NCBI GenBank assembly: GCA_023435895.1
Contig: JAEZLH010000020.1
Coordinates: 13,094 to 77,093, forward strand
Reading direction: 5' to 3'
Length of the DNA stretch: 64,000 nt
Source: Bacillota bacterium
GTDB taxonomy: Bacteria > Bacillota > Clostridia > Lachnospirales > Lachnospiraceae
Both the position numbers and the translations under genes were made by a program. Positions 35,055 through 44,321 of the stretch are shown piece by piece; position 1 is the first letter of the stretch; every line of letters starts with the position of its first letter. The notes beneath the pieces were generated by a model. That model saw only the letters and a program-made list of their open reading frames with translations. It searched no databases and was not told the DNA's origin.

Positions 35055-37355
35055 TTACTCTTCCAACAGCGTAAGCAAATACCTCTGCGCCTTTTCATTA
35101 TACATCAGCACCTCATATTCGTTTCCTTTTTCACTCATACGTTTTGAGGTTGAGATGCCGATACTTTCACCTCGCTCTGTAACAGTTATCATATTCCTTC
35201 CAAGCAGTGGATTATATTTTTCTTCCGTATAACCCTCCCCCTTTAGATTCGAGACAATTGATGTTGCGGTAAGGCGTTTCATCCGTTGTTCATCCCGAAG
35301 CATATTAAGTTGATCTACAAACTCTCCAAGCAGAACGTTTCCTTCAATTTTAACCTGCTGCTTCATCTGCTCAGATAGATGATATTCTTCTTTCTTCATT
35401 TTACTCTTTGGAACGCTCTTTATACTGACTTCTTCCACCTCCGAAGCATAGCACAGCGTTTCTTTCGTCCCATTGGTAAACTCTATCACTGCATCAATAA
35501 ACTGGGAACCATATTTTTCAAATTTATTCTCACCAACACCGGTTACCATTAGCATTTCTTTCTTATCAAAGGGTTGTACCCTGCACATATCGGTTAGTGT
35601 TTTATCTGAAAATATAATATAGGGTGGGACACCTTCTTCCCTGGCTAACCCGGTACGCACCGTTCGTAATACCTCAAACAACTCAAAGCCTCTGGAGGTT
35701 AATAATTCCGATCTGCGATTTGAGCTCTTTGAACCGGTGGCTTGGTGCGACATCCTATCCTTTGAGTGTTTCATAAGGATGGTACTGTTGCCTTCCAGGA
35801 TAGCCATGGAGGATCGATTCAATTTTACTATGGAGTATTTATCATTTGTAACATACAAATATTCCTCGATGATGAGTTTATTCATTACATGTTTTAGATA
35901 GCTTTCGCTTTCGGAGGCTCTGCTGCCGTAAAACTTATTATTCACCATATTAATTGATGTTAGCTTTGCTATTTTGCGCCCCATTAATGTCCCAATAATT
36001 ACGTTGATTCCGTATCTTTGACCGCTTTCTTTTATGCAGCCGATAATCGCTTTGCTTGCCTCTGTCACATCTGATTGCTCAAACTCGGTTAAACAATTTG
36101 AACAGTTGTCACAGCTGTTAGGGGAAATCTCTCCAAAATATCGCAGGATATATTCTCTCAGACAGTCTTTTGTGAAACAATAATAGGTCATGATTTTCAG
36201 ACGCTCTTCATCACGTTCCTGAATCAATTCTCTCTGGTCAGAGGTAAGCTCGTCATTTTCATTTCCATTCTCTATCAAGAACTGATTAATGCGAACATCC
36301 TTAGCGCTATAGAGCAGAATGCACTCCGACGCTTCCCCATCTCGCCCTGCCCTTCCCGCTTCCTGATAGTAGGCTTCCATGTTTTTCGGCATATTATAAT
36401 GAATGACATACCTGACATTGGACTTGTCAATCCCCATTCCAAACGCATTGGTAGCAACCATAACAAGCTTCCTGTCATAGATAAAGTCTTCCTGATTATC
36501 ACTTCTCTCTTTATCGCTCATGCCCGCATGATATTTTGTAGTCTCAATGCCTCTTTTAACCAGAAATTCATATAGTTCTTCCACATTCTTTCTAGTATTG
36601 CAGTATAGAATTCCACAATCCGTTCGATGTTTCTCAATATAATCCACAACCTCAGCATTCTTATCCCCGGGATTACGTACTTCAAAATATAAGTTTTTTC
36701 TATCATATCCCGTTACCATAATGGATGGCTTGTGAAGTCCAAGGACGCAAGCAATGTCTTCGATAACCTCTTTTGTTGCGGTTGCTGTAAATGCACTAAT
36801 GACCGGTCTCTTTGGCAAACGCTGAATAAATTTCACTATTTTCAAATAACTTGGTCTGAAATCCTGCCCCCATTGGGAGATGCAGTGGGCTTCATCCACC
36901 GTAACCATAGTAATATTCGTATTCAATGCAAAACCAAGAAATTCTTCTGTCTCCAAGCGTTCCGGAGCCACATAGATCAGCTGATATTTTCCTTCCCTAG
37001 CGTACTGCAATACCATACTAATCTGTCTGGCAGAAAGAGAACTGTTGATAAAGGCAGCATAAATTCCTGCCTGGTTAAGCGCTAAAACCTGGTCTTTCAT
37101 TAAAGAAATTAAAGGCGAAACAACAAGCGTTATTCCATTCATGGCTAACGCTGGAATCTGATAACATAGCGATTTGCCCGCACCGGTAGGCATAATTCCC
37201 AGTGTATCGGTTCCTGATAAAATGCTCTGAATCAGCTTGTCCTGACCTTCGCGAAAGCTCTCATATCCAAAATATTTCTTTAAAATATGTGTGGCTTTTT
37301 CTAATAGGTTCTTTGCGTTATCGAGTTGATTGGTTGTTTTTTCAGTACTTTGCAT
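35055..37355 (-). CDS. recQ: RecQ-family DNA helicase, extended C-terminus
   Basis: This 766-residue 3'-5' helicase has Walker A MPTGAGKSLCYQ, the DEAH box in VTVDEAHCISQWGQDFRPSY, FTATAT (motif III) and QEAGRAGRDGEAS (motif VI). A zinc-binding cluster (CFTKDCLREY..., CDNCSNC) and a winged-helix RQC region follow. An HRDC-like helical domain (FEVLRTVRTGLAREEGVPPYIIF) comes next, and then about 130 further residues to the end. That tail makes it longer than the usual 600-residue bacterial RecQ. It acts in recombination and fork repair. The ATG follows GGAAAATAATTT. It appears monocistronic. Confidence 0.95.
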   Translation of the reverse strand: MQSTEKTTNQLDNAKNLLEKATHILKKYFGYESFREGQDKLIQSILSGTDTLGIMPTGAGKSLCYQIPALAMNGITLVVSPLISLMKDQVLALNQAGIYAAFINSSLSARQISMVLQYAREGKYQLIYVAPERLETEEFLGFALNTNITMVTVDEAHCISQWGQDFRPSYLKIVKFIQRLPKRPVISAFTATATKEVIEDIACVLGLHKPSIMVTGYDRKNLYFEVRNPGDKNAEVVDYIEKHRTDCGILYCNTRKNVEELYEFLVKRGIETTKYHAGMSDKERSDNQEDFIYDRKLVMVATNAFGMGIDKSNVRYVIHYNMPKNMEAYYQEAGRAGRDGEASECILLYSAKDVRINQFLIENGNENDELTSDQRELIQERDEERLKIMTYYCFTKDCLREYILRYFGEISPNSCDNCSNCLTEFEQSDVTEASKAIIGCIKESGQRYGINVIIGTLMGRKIAKLTSINMVNNKFYGSRASESESYLKHVMNKLIIEEYLYVTNDKYSIVKLNRSSMAILEGNSTILMKHSKDRMSHQATGSKSSNRRSELLTSRGFELFEVLRTVRTGLAREEGVPPYIIFSDKTLTDMCRVQPFDKKEMLMVTGVGENKFEKYGSQFIDAVIEFTNGTKETLCYASEVEEVSIKSVPKSKMKKEEYHLSEQMKQQVKIEGNVLLGEFVDQLNMLRDEQRMKRLTATSIVSNLKGEGYTEEKYNPLLGRNMITVTERGESIGISTSKRMSEKGNEYEVLMYNEKAQRYLLTLLEE

Positions 37356-37495
37356 AAATTATTTTCCTTTCATCGCTTGGGGAGTAAATAGTGTGAATTA
37401 ATAGATGGAATACAGAAATGTTACTTGAGAAGGTATAACTAATATTGTCCCACCCTGTTCGACCCACATGCTAGGTTTCAGGGGGGACTAAATAT

Positions 37496-37663
37496 TTATA
37501 AACTATTGGCAATAATTCTACCATGGATTGAATTAATAATCTCTTTATCCAAGTTATATTCGTTTACCTCAGAAATAACATCGAACCTTTCGTTCATAAT
37601 TGAAGCAACGATTAAGCCAAAATAATGGTTCTGCGAATTTTTATTAAATAGGGGTTTATACAC
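37496..37663 (-). other. Possible fragment of a lost gene (55 codons)
   Basis: The minus frame from GTG 37663 to TAA 37498 encodes protein-like sequence (for example NHYFGLIVASIMNERFDVIS) without a ribosome site. It follows immediately after the 209-residue gene in another frame. I do not recognise it; it could be a 3' remnant. The remaining gap up to recQ holds nothing further. Confidence 0.25.
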
Positions 37664-37680
37664 TAAATAGATTTGAAATC

Positions 37681-38310
37681 CTAATCTTGATTATTTTGTG
37701 CTGCCTTTACATTAACAGCTAATTCCGCAATTATTATTTGTGATAAGTAGTTACTTTTCTTTTTATATATCTCTTGTTCCGATTTGCTCCATACCCCATG
37801 GCAAGCATATGACTTGTTATTTTGGGTTATATCTGACTTTTGTCCACTCTTATCACTTCCAATATACTCAAATCCCATTTCATCAGAATTAAAACCTCTC
37901 GTAAAATTAAGGCTTTGCAATTTTGTTAAATACTGCGTCCCTAGATACATAAAATCATAGCCTTTACTTTCAACCAAGTCTTTAATTAGTAAAAACTCAT
38001 CATCAGAAATTTTGCATTGCCCACTTAAATCAGCAACGACAATAGAGGTATATCCATGACTATCATCCGTTGATAATGTATTATCGTTGATTTTATCAAT
38101 TTTTGTATAGCTTAAATCATCATCCATTTTCACATTATCACCGTATATTTTGATATCAGCATTTATATCGTGAAGGGTAAGAATATTTGAATTTGTATTA
38201 GCAGCTTTATGATTAAGTGAGAGTAAGTAATTTTTGGTAGATAATAGTATTGCTCCTACAGTTAAAAGTGTAATAATAGTTAGTATAAAAATATTTTTCT
38301 TACTTTTCAT
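37681..38310 (-). CDS. Membrane-anchored protein of unknown function
   Basis: This 209-residue protein is not one I recognise. An N-terminal hydrophobic segment (about residues 7-25, ILTIITLLTVGAILLS) after a lysine-rich start anchors or exports it. The remainder is hydrophilic and looks extracellular, with a central stretch GYTSIVVADLSGQCKISDDEFLLIKDLVESKG and a C-terminal helix. GGGAGA lies ahead of the ATG. It lies alone between recQ and the DUF2812 gene, with gaps on both sides. Confidence 0.7.
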   Translation of the reverse strand: MKSKKNIFILTIITLLTVGAILLSTKNYLLSLNHKAANTNSNILTLHDINADIKIYGDNVKMDDDLSYTKIDKINDNTLSTDDSHGYTSIVVADLSGQCKISDDEFLLIKDLVESKGYDFMYLGTQYLTKLQSLNFTRGFNSDEMGFEYIGSDKSGQKSDITQNNKSYACHGVWSKSEQEIYKKKSNYLSQIIIAELAVNVKAAQNNQD

Positions 38311-38686
38311 ATTTGGGTCTCCCTTTTGATTTGGCGCATAGCCAAAAGATAGATGAAGAGTTCCTTCTTTGTTAAAATGATGTTACCGCACTACTATAGA
38401 CAAAAATGATACGCAAAAATGATACATTTCCATTTTATTATAGTAACATAAAATTATCAATCTATAATTTGCCTTATTTGTAGTTTATCGACATTTAATG
38501 ACCTATTTTATACAATCATAAAATTGGTTGACTAAGCTTTGCTTATACTGAGTCATTATCATATATGCATAATTTCAAAAGAGTTATGCTTATATGACAA
38601 TGCATAAGAAATGCTTAACCACCTTTAATCTTTTTATTTGCCTAAAATTCTGTTTTAGGAACCTTTCATAGCTAGATTAATATAAT
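38311..38686. other. Gene-free interval with a short direct repeat
   Basis: In these 376 AT-rich bases the only structures seen are a 12-base direct repeat, CAAAAATGATAC, twice in tandem near 38400-38425, and a short hairpin CCTAAAA-TTCTG-TTTTAGG near 38641-38660 that may end the DUF2812 transcript. Confidence 0.4.
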
Positions 38687-39892
38687 TTAATCAAATAAAG
38701 CCTGGGAAGCTTCAATAACTTCAGCACGAGTTTTCTTACCCATATATCTCATCCATAATATTTCATTTCCTTTTCTCACAACCAGTCCAAAGTAATTCTC
38801 GGATGAACCTGAAGATATATAATACACATCATCCAACCCCTTGCAATCCAGCTTTTCAACTACATTTCTGCCATCCGGCCATTTTACAAAATAATTCTCT
38901 GCATGATGTAATACATCTGATAACACACCTTGTACGGTAAAGGGCAGGTATACCTTATAATAATTCGTATGAAGTGATGGGGTGTAGACGTCTCCTTCCC
39001 AAGGGATATCTTCTTGTTTAAATTCCTCGTTAACTTCTTTTTCATTCATTAAAAGAGCATAGGTAACTTCTACATTACTCCGGGCACGCTCATCATATCC
39101 GGAATCTTCTTTGCGAAAAACTGGTGCTTCTAGTTTTTCAATATCATTTAGCCGAACAACCGGTAGCTTGGAAGAGAGGGTAAGGGCCGACTTTGACCAT
39201 CCCGTAATTAATCCGACTGTATTTCCTATACCAAAAGCAAGTGATACAATGACTAAAAAAATGATCAACACCGAACAACCATTTATCACATAGAAGCTTG
39301 CCCTGCGTTTTCTCCAGGGTTCATGGTGATTAATATAAAATCCCATCTGTAGTCTTTTTTTATATTGAAAGAGTATTTTAGTGTTTATAACAATATCATA
39401 TACCATTAGCAACAATGCCAAAAGATTAAAAAGCTGGAGAAAGTTGCTTTCTAGCAAATAAATAAAAGGTGTTCTTCCAATCATAGTCTGAAGAACGACT
39501 AATGCAACTATAAATGGAAGCAATACCATCTCTATGCAAATCACTCCTATACTCCTCCTGCATATTGTATTGAGTGTATAGCTTTGTTCTTTTGGATCTG
39601 TATGAATTTCCACGAATGCACCCGCGGTAGGTGCCTGAAAAACATGAATTCCCCGGTAGGAGCAGGTATAATTCCACCCGGAACCTTCATATAATTCTCG
39701 AATTTCTTCTTTTAGTACTCTCTCGCCAAATTCTATCCGGTATTCTATTTCAGCCGGTTCACTTTTATTAAAGACGTTAAAAAGAATATTTATATCGGTT
39801 AAGCAAAGCCCCTCCTTTGCCATGTCCGAAAAATAACTTTCCATTCTACCAATTTCAAAAAGACTGATGGTACGAAGTTTATTTACAGTCAT
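38687..39892 (-). CDS. DUF2812-domain membrane protein
   Basis: This 401-residue protein has an N-terminal DUF2812-type domain (about residues 1-110: FEIGRMESYFSDMAKEGLCL, and later YEGSGWNYTCSYRGIHVFQAP). Several membrane segments lie between about 115 and 240, and a C-terminal extracellular or cytosolic domain completes it. Such proteins are commonly encoded with a PadR regulator, as here, where the start overlaps the PadR stop by four bases (ATGA). The function of the domain is unknown. The ATG follows GGAGG by seven bases. Confidence 0.85.
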   Translation of the reverse strand: MTVNKLRTISLFEIGRMESYFSDMAKEGLCLTDINILFNVFNKSEPAEIEYRIEFGERVLKEEIRELYEGSGWNYTCSYRGIHVFQAPTAGAFVEIHTDPKEQSYTLNTICRRSIGVICIEMVLLPFIVALVVLQTMIGRTPFIYLLESNFLQLFNLLALLLMVYDIVINTKILFQYKKRLQMGFYINHHEPWRKRRASFYVINGCSVLIIFLVIVSLAFGIGNTVGLITGWSKSALTLSSKLPVVRLNDIEKLEAPVFRKEDSGYDERARSNVEVTYALLMNEKEVNEEFKQEDIPWEGDVYTPSLHTNYYKVYLPFTVQGVLSDVLHHAENYFVKWPDGRNVVEKLDCKGLDDVYYISSGSSENYFGLVVRKGNEILWMRYMGKKTRAEVIEASQALFD

Positions 39893-40203
39893 CTTAGATC
39901 CTCCCTCAAGAATTCTCCATCCTTTAACATCAATTGCAGCCTATGGTATTCTGCTTTTATCGCTGCTTTCCCTAACACGGTCAGTTCGTAGGTTTTCCTT
40001 CGACCATCATCACTTTTTATCTTTAATAAATCTTCCTTTGACATTCGATTAAGCACTCCATACAACGTACCCGGCCCCATTTCGATTCTTCCGCCGGATA
40101 TCTCCTTAATATCCATCATAAGCTGATAGCCATGGGTTGGTTTACTAAGCGCTAACAAAACATAATACATAGCCTCTGTCATCGGTCCTTCTTGATATGG
40201 CAT
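39889..40203 (-). CDS. PadR-family transcriptional regulator
   Basis: This 104-residue winged-helix protein of the short PadR group shows MTEAMYYVLLALSKPTHGYQLM at the start, the recognition region GGRIEMGPGTLYGVLNRMSKEDLL, and DDGRRKTYELTVLGKAA in the wing. The ATG at 40203 follows GGGAGGAATT. It overlaps the DUF2812 gene by four bases and probably controls the pair from its own promoter. Confidence 0.93.
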   Translation of the reverse strand: MPYQEGPMTEAMYYVLLALSKPTHGYQLMMDIKEISGGRIEMGPGTLYGVLNRMSKEDLLKIKSDDGRRKTYELTVLGKAAIKAEYHRLQLMLKDGEFLREDLR

Positions 40204-41060
40204 AATTCCTCCCTTTGAATTGTTATTTAGGTAATTGGTAAACAATTTTTTGTTGATATTGTATGAATACTCCTTGTTACTACAATTTACACATTACCCA
40301 TATTATCTATTATTCATTTGATATACTATTATGTCTCGCGATATATCGTTATACGTAATATAACACCATCTTGCATAATAGTCAATATTTACCTTTCTTG
40401 TTGTTTATATAACTTGATTAGGATGTCAAAAGGGTCTTTCAACAGAGTCCACAGGCAAATTGCCATTGCCACAGTATAAACAGATCCTTTTGACCCTAAT
40501 CATAACTTGAATTCCTGTTAATGTTCACTCCCATTCACAACTTTGCAAAATGATTTTGATAAATGATTTCCGAAAAGAGAATTTGTACTCGTTGGTATTT
40601 AGGCTCTCTTTTCGAGCCTTATGTACCGCTACGTAATGGAGCTAAAGGGAAACGACTCCGCTTCGGAAACATTTAGAGAAATCATATCATAAATCTTTTG
40701 TCCTGGTACAAACCTCCATTTTTACGATATAAACAGATCCTTTGGCTCCTTATCTAAATCTTTAGTAAGCTTCTCTTTTGTTGCTAATGCTATACTAAAA
40801 CACTATCCTCACGCCCATATCTTTTTGACTAAACCGTAATATATTAATCACCCCATATTAAAACATATTATGAAATGATTGACTATCACAGACTATTGTG
40901 ATAGTATAATTGTGTACTATTGTAATAGTCTGAAACTAAGTGACTATTTTTATTATTCATTGCTTTCATGTAACAGAGAAAGAGAAGAATTGAGATTGTA
41001 GTCATTTTATTATTACTATTGTTATTTTTATAGTGAAAATTCACTTTAATGGGGGGCTCA
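40204..41060. other. Gene-free 857-base region rich in repeats and potential hairpins
   Basis: No gene was recognised. At about 40417-40501, GATTAGG-(AT)G-TCAAAAGG-G-TCT is matched in inverse by AGATCCTTTTGACCCTAATC. At 40562-40677, AAATGATTTCCGAA pairs imperfectly with TTCGGAAACATTT, enclosing a GGCTC-TCTTTTC-GAGCC hairpin. The 15-mer ATAAACAGATCCTTT occurs twice (40476-40490, 40729-40743). The layout suggests a miniature mobile or intergenic repeat element, or a structured RNA, ahead of the radical SAM gene. Confidence 0.4.
40476..40743. repeat. 15-bp direct repeats flanking an inverted-repeat segment
   Basis: ATAAACAGATCCTTT is found at 40476-40490 and again at 40729-40743. The second copy is followed by GGCTCC and the first by TGACCC. 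Between them lies the AAATGATTTCCGAA / TTCGGAAACATTT inverted pair. Confidence 0.5.
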
Positions 41061-42176
41061 ATGCAATATACATTACATCTAACTAACGATTGTAATCTTT
41101 CCTGTAAATATTGTGGATTGAAGAAAAATCGAGATTATATGAGTAAAGAAACCGCATTTTCGGCGATTGATTTGGCGTTGTCCGAGCCAGATCCATCCGT
41201 TGGTATTGGTTTTTACGGAGGTGAACCACTTTTGTGCAAGGAGCTTATATCCGAAGTTACTGCGTATGTAAAACGTAAAAATACGAACAAGAAGGTTTTT
41301 TATAAATTAATAACCAATGGATTACAATTAGATCAAGAATTTTTAACATTTGCAAACTCTGAACACATATTAATTTCACTTTCACTCGATGGAAATGAAC
41401 TGATGCACAATACCAACCGAACTGATAGAAACGGGAACGGAAGCTATCGTCGATTGCTCAATGTGATTCCTCTACTGCTTGCACAGAACCGGTATGCCGC
41501 AGCAATGGTAACCATTTCACCAAATACCGTCAAATATTATAGCGATGGCATTAAAAGTATTTTTACACTTGGATTTAGGACTATTATTTGTTCCCTTGAT
41601 TACAGTGCGAACTGGGATGATATGACCTTGCAGGAATTAAGCAAACAATATAAAAAGCTTGCAGAGCTTTATTATAAAAAAACTGTATCGGAGGATAAAT
41701 TTTTCTTCAGCCCCTTTGACAGTAAAATCGATAGTCACATTCGCAACAAAGAGTATTGTAAGGAGCGATGTAAGTTGGGTTTTGAACAGATCTCCATCTC
41801 CACTTCCGGTGATCTATATCCATGTGTGCAGTTTGTCGGTGACTGCAAATACCGAATCGGTCATGTTCACAACGGAATAGATGAAGCACGTCGAATGGAA
41901 ATTTATAATGCAAGTCAAACGAAACAAGATGAATGCGAGAGGTGTGCCATCCATCATAGGTGTATGAGTTCGTGTGCATGTATAAACAAATATTCTACCG
42001 GTGATATCAATCAGCCATCACCGATTCTCTGCGCCAATGAGCAATTATTAATAAAATCCGCTGATAATTTGGCTGCCAAGCTATATAAGCATCGTAATGG
42101 AATGTTTCTTCATAAGCATTATAACGAGAATTATTCGTTGGTTTCGCTTATAGAAGATTCAAATATAAAGATATAG
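41061..42176 (+). CDS. Radical SAM/SPASM peptide-maturase-like enzyme
   Basis: This 371-residue protein starts directly with the radical SAM fold: C11-x3-C15-x2-C18 in NDCNLSCKYCGL binds the 4Fe-4S cluster, followed by GFYGGEPLLC. The C-terminal half has a SPASM-type set of cysteines: CKERCKLG, SGDLYPCVQF, CERCAIHHRCMSSCACINK and a final Cys near 332. Enzymes of this type oxidise side chains of protein or peptide substrates, as in sulfatase maturation or RiPP crosslinking. No sulfatase is nearby. Instead a lipoprotein gene follows 33 bases downstream and is the likely substrate or partner (inference). The ATG at 41061 has GGGGGG four bases upstream. Confidence 0.88.
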   Translation: MQYTLHLTNDCNLSCKYCGLKKNRDYMSKETAFSAIDLALSEPDPSVGIGFYGGEPLLCKELISEVTAYVKRKNTNKKVFYKLITNGLQLDQEFLTFANSEHILISLSLDGNELMHNTNRTDRNGNGSYRRLLNVIPLLLAQNRYAAAMVTISPNTVKYYSDGIKSIFTLGFRTIICSLDYSANWDDMTLQELSKQYKKLAELYYKKTVSEDKFFFSPFDSKIDSHIRNKEYCKERCKLGFEQISISTSGDLYPCVQFVGDCKYRIGHVHNGIDEARRMEIYNASQTKQDECERCAIHHRCMSSCACINKYSTGDINQPSPILCANEQLLIKSADNLAAKLYKHRNGMFLHKHYNENYSLVSLIEDSNIKI

Positions 42177-42209
42177 AAGATTTAAAATAAAGATAAGGAG
42201 TTGACAAGT

Positions 42210-42953
42210 ATGAAATTATCTCCAGTAAAAAATTACAAGGTTAATTATCCAGACATTTATCAGGTGGATGTGAATCGTCTACTACTTGCACATCGTCCAA
42301 ACCGCTGGAAAGGCTCCGGAGTGGCAGCATTGCTGCTTTGTACGCTGTCTGCGTCACTCCTCACCGGCTGTAATTCACCGACACATCAAAGCTCTCCCAG
42401 AAAAATGAACATGGCTCCAATTTTTGATGGCACCGTTAAGGGCGTGAGCAATTTGCCTGTAGTATCAAAGCTTTCCTTTCACAAACAAAAAGCAGATATT
42501 GTTCTTCTTGGTAATTTTCCTGGACCTGGCAGCAGTATGCCTCTAACCGAAGATGCTGCTTTGACTATTATTGAAAATGAACTAAAAAGCAAAGGAATCA
42601 CCAGCCAAATATCAGGCAAAATTGCAACCATTGAAAGTAATGGGGTAACTTTAAAGTGGTCGTTTGATTTAAATATTAATGGGGCAATAGAACCCATATA
42701 TGCTGAATTTATACCTTCTGCTGATACGGAAACGGAAAAAGAGCTCTCACAACGGCAAGCTTTAAAACTGTCTTCCACCCCGAAAGAAGCTGCAATAGAA
42801 CTGCGTGACAAGTTATGTCAAGTCGACGATGAAAGCACTGGTGTCATCTTCTATGCAGATATCAATGCATATATGGGTAGTGATTTAGAACAAAATTTGA
42901 TGAATCAAGTGGATGAGTTCGTAACATGGCTAAAAACTGCTGGGTTAATATAA
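42210..42953 (+). CDS. Radical SAM-associated lipoprotein with N-terminal leader
   Basis: This 247-residue protein has an unusual start: about 37 polar residues (MKLSPVKNYKVNYPDIYQVD..., ending HRPNRWKGSG) before the hydrophobic signal segment (residues 38-53). A lipobox LTGC gives Cys 54 as the lipid anchor. Normal lipoproteins have fewer than ten residues ahead of the hydrophobic core. The mature domain (about 55-247) is mixed alpha/beta with TEDAALTIIENELKSKGI and LKWSFDLNINGAIEPIYAEF, and I do not recognise it. The leader may be the docking or modification site for the radical SAM enzyme encoded upstream. AAGGAG lies nine bases ahead of ATG 42210. Confidence 0.8.
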   Translation: MKLSPVKNYKVNYPDIYQVDVNRLLLAHRPNRWKGSGVAALLLCTLSASLLTGCNSPTHQSSPRKMNMAPIFDGTVKGVSNLPVVSKLSFHKQKADIVLLGNFPGPGSSMPLTEDAALTIIENELKSKGITSQISGKIATIESNGVTLKWSFDLNINGAIEPIYAEFIPSADTETEKELSQRQALKLSSTPKEAAIELRDKLCQVDDESTGVIFYADINAYMGSDLEQNLMNQVDEFVTWLKTAGLI

Positions 42954-43070
42954 TGTTAAATTTTCTAATACAGAAATAAACTATTATTTTAAATTCACCG
43001 GGTCTGTTTATAGTTTCGTGTAAACTCATTTTACAGCATATCTTATTTGGAGCTTAATTATAATACACAA

Positions 43071-43127
43071 AAACCCATGAAATGCAGTCAGGCAAGGGTT
43101 CCAGCCTTTACCGCATTTCATGGGTTT
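43071..43127. terminator. Strong bidirectional terminator
   Basis: A perfect 15-bp stem (AAACCCATGAAATGC with its complement) encloses a 27-base apical part that holds AAGG/CCTT pairs. It lies between the convergent radical SAM/lipoprotein operon and the anti-sigma gene. Confidence 0.85.
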
Positions 43128-43184
43128 ATTAAAATAATTAAGGCTCCAAAATATCTAAAACACAGAATTTTAAACGGTCGCAAT

Positions 43185-44321
43185 TCACCAAATAACTATG
43201 TTAACAACGCTTAACTCTTTAATTAGAGAAGAATCCTTTAACTTTAAAATTTCTTTGGTATCTGCTGAAAGATACATACCAATATATTCGACGCCATTAT
43301 TCTCAACCTGTTTAATCATATTATCCATATTCATATTTTCAAAGGAACGATTGTACATTACCTGTAGAAGCTTTTTATTGTTCTTAATCAGTCTCAGGTT
43401 GCCAATCAAAGACTCCTTATGTGCTTGATTATCCATATTATCATAATCAATTTGCTTCATTCTATTCTTACTCTGTTCATTGTTCTTTAGATCATATGGA
43501 TAAACCGTAGCACATTGATAAAATGAGGGATTTGCGATAAAAAACTTTGAATCGCAAATCGCAATTGGTGTAATATCGAAAGATTCATTATCTTCGTTAT
43601 CGAAAGCATTGATAAAATTCTCCTTTATACCCTGTGGAGTTAAAGCTTTATTAAATCCAATCCATACTTTTGCCTTTGTACCTTGAGGCGCATTCTCCAA
43701 AATTCTAAAACCTGGTTCAGCGCTTACGTCAGAATCATAAGGATAAATAAAATTATCAAATATTAATAAAGACACTCCCTCTGTTGAAGTTTTTACGGGT
43801 TTACCAAAACTAAATTTAACGCTTACTTCTTTTTTTTCAATATTCGTGTTTCCAACCGTATTATCAAGGTAAATACTTTCTTTCTGCTGTGCAAAACCTA
43901 GTGTACTCGAGCCACTACCATTGCATTTATATTCCGGTTGTAACATCCGTGAAAATTGAGACATTATTTCTCTGTTAACGAGCTGTTCCTTATAATCCAG
44001 CCCAAACCACGAGGTAATACTCTTAGATAATGTAAAATATCCAAAAAGAAAAATCCAAAATACAACAACCACTGTAAGTGCTGTTGTAATGACAATTCTT
44101 AAATTTACTCTTCTCTTTAATTTTCTTGAAGTTCTACCTTCATCGTTCTTGCTTGTGGGTATTTGCTGCTTCAGTTCTTCAAAAAACTCCTTTTCGTCGT
44201 TATTAAGATACTCGGATATGGCTATGAACTTATCCATTTCAGCCTCTATCTTTGCGATCTCCTCCTGATTTAGTTTACCCTCTTTATATCGTTGCAGTTT
44301 TTCCTTAAATTCATTACTCAT
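43185..44321 (-). CDS. Membrane-spanning anti-sigma factor
   Basis: This 378-residue protein has a cytoplasmic N-terminus (residues 1-70, with KEKLQRYKEGKLNQEEIAKIEAE) expected to bind the sigma factor. One membrane segment follows (about 74-97, IVITTALTVVVVFWIFLFGYF), then a large extracytoplasmic domain. The layout matches the sigma-regulator family known from Bacillus YhdL-type proteins. It overlaps the ECF sigma gene by eight bases. The external signal is unknown. Confidence 0.88.
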   Translation of the reverse strand: MSNEFKEKLQRYKEGKLNQEEIAKIEAEMDKFIAISEYLNNDEKEFFEELKQQIPTSKNDEGRTSRKLKRRVNLRIVITTALTVVVVFWIFLFGYFTLSKSITSWFGLDYKEQLVNREIMSQFSRMLQPEYKCNGSGSSTLGFAQQKESIYLDNTVGNTNIEKKEVSVKFSFGKPVKTSTEGVSLLIFDNFIYPYDSDVSAEPGFRILENAPQGTKAKVWIGFNKALTPQGIKENFINAFDNEDNESFDITPIAICDSKFFIANPSFYQCATVYPYDLKNNEQSKNRMKQIDYDNMDNQAHKESLIGNLRLIKNNKKLLQVMYNRSFENMNMDNMIKQVENNGVEYIGMYLSADTKEILKLKDSSLIKELSVVNIVIW

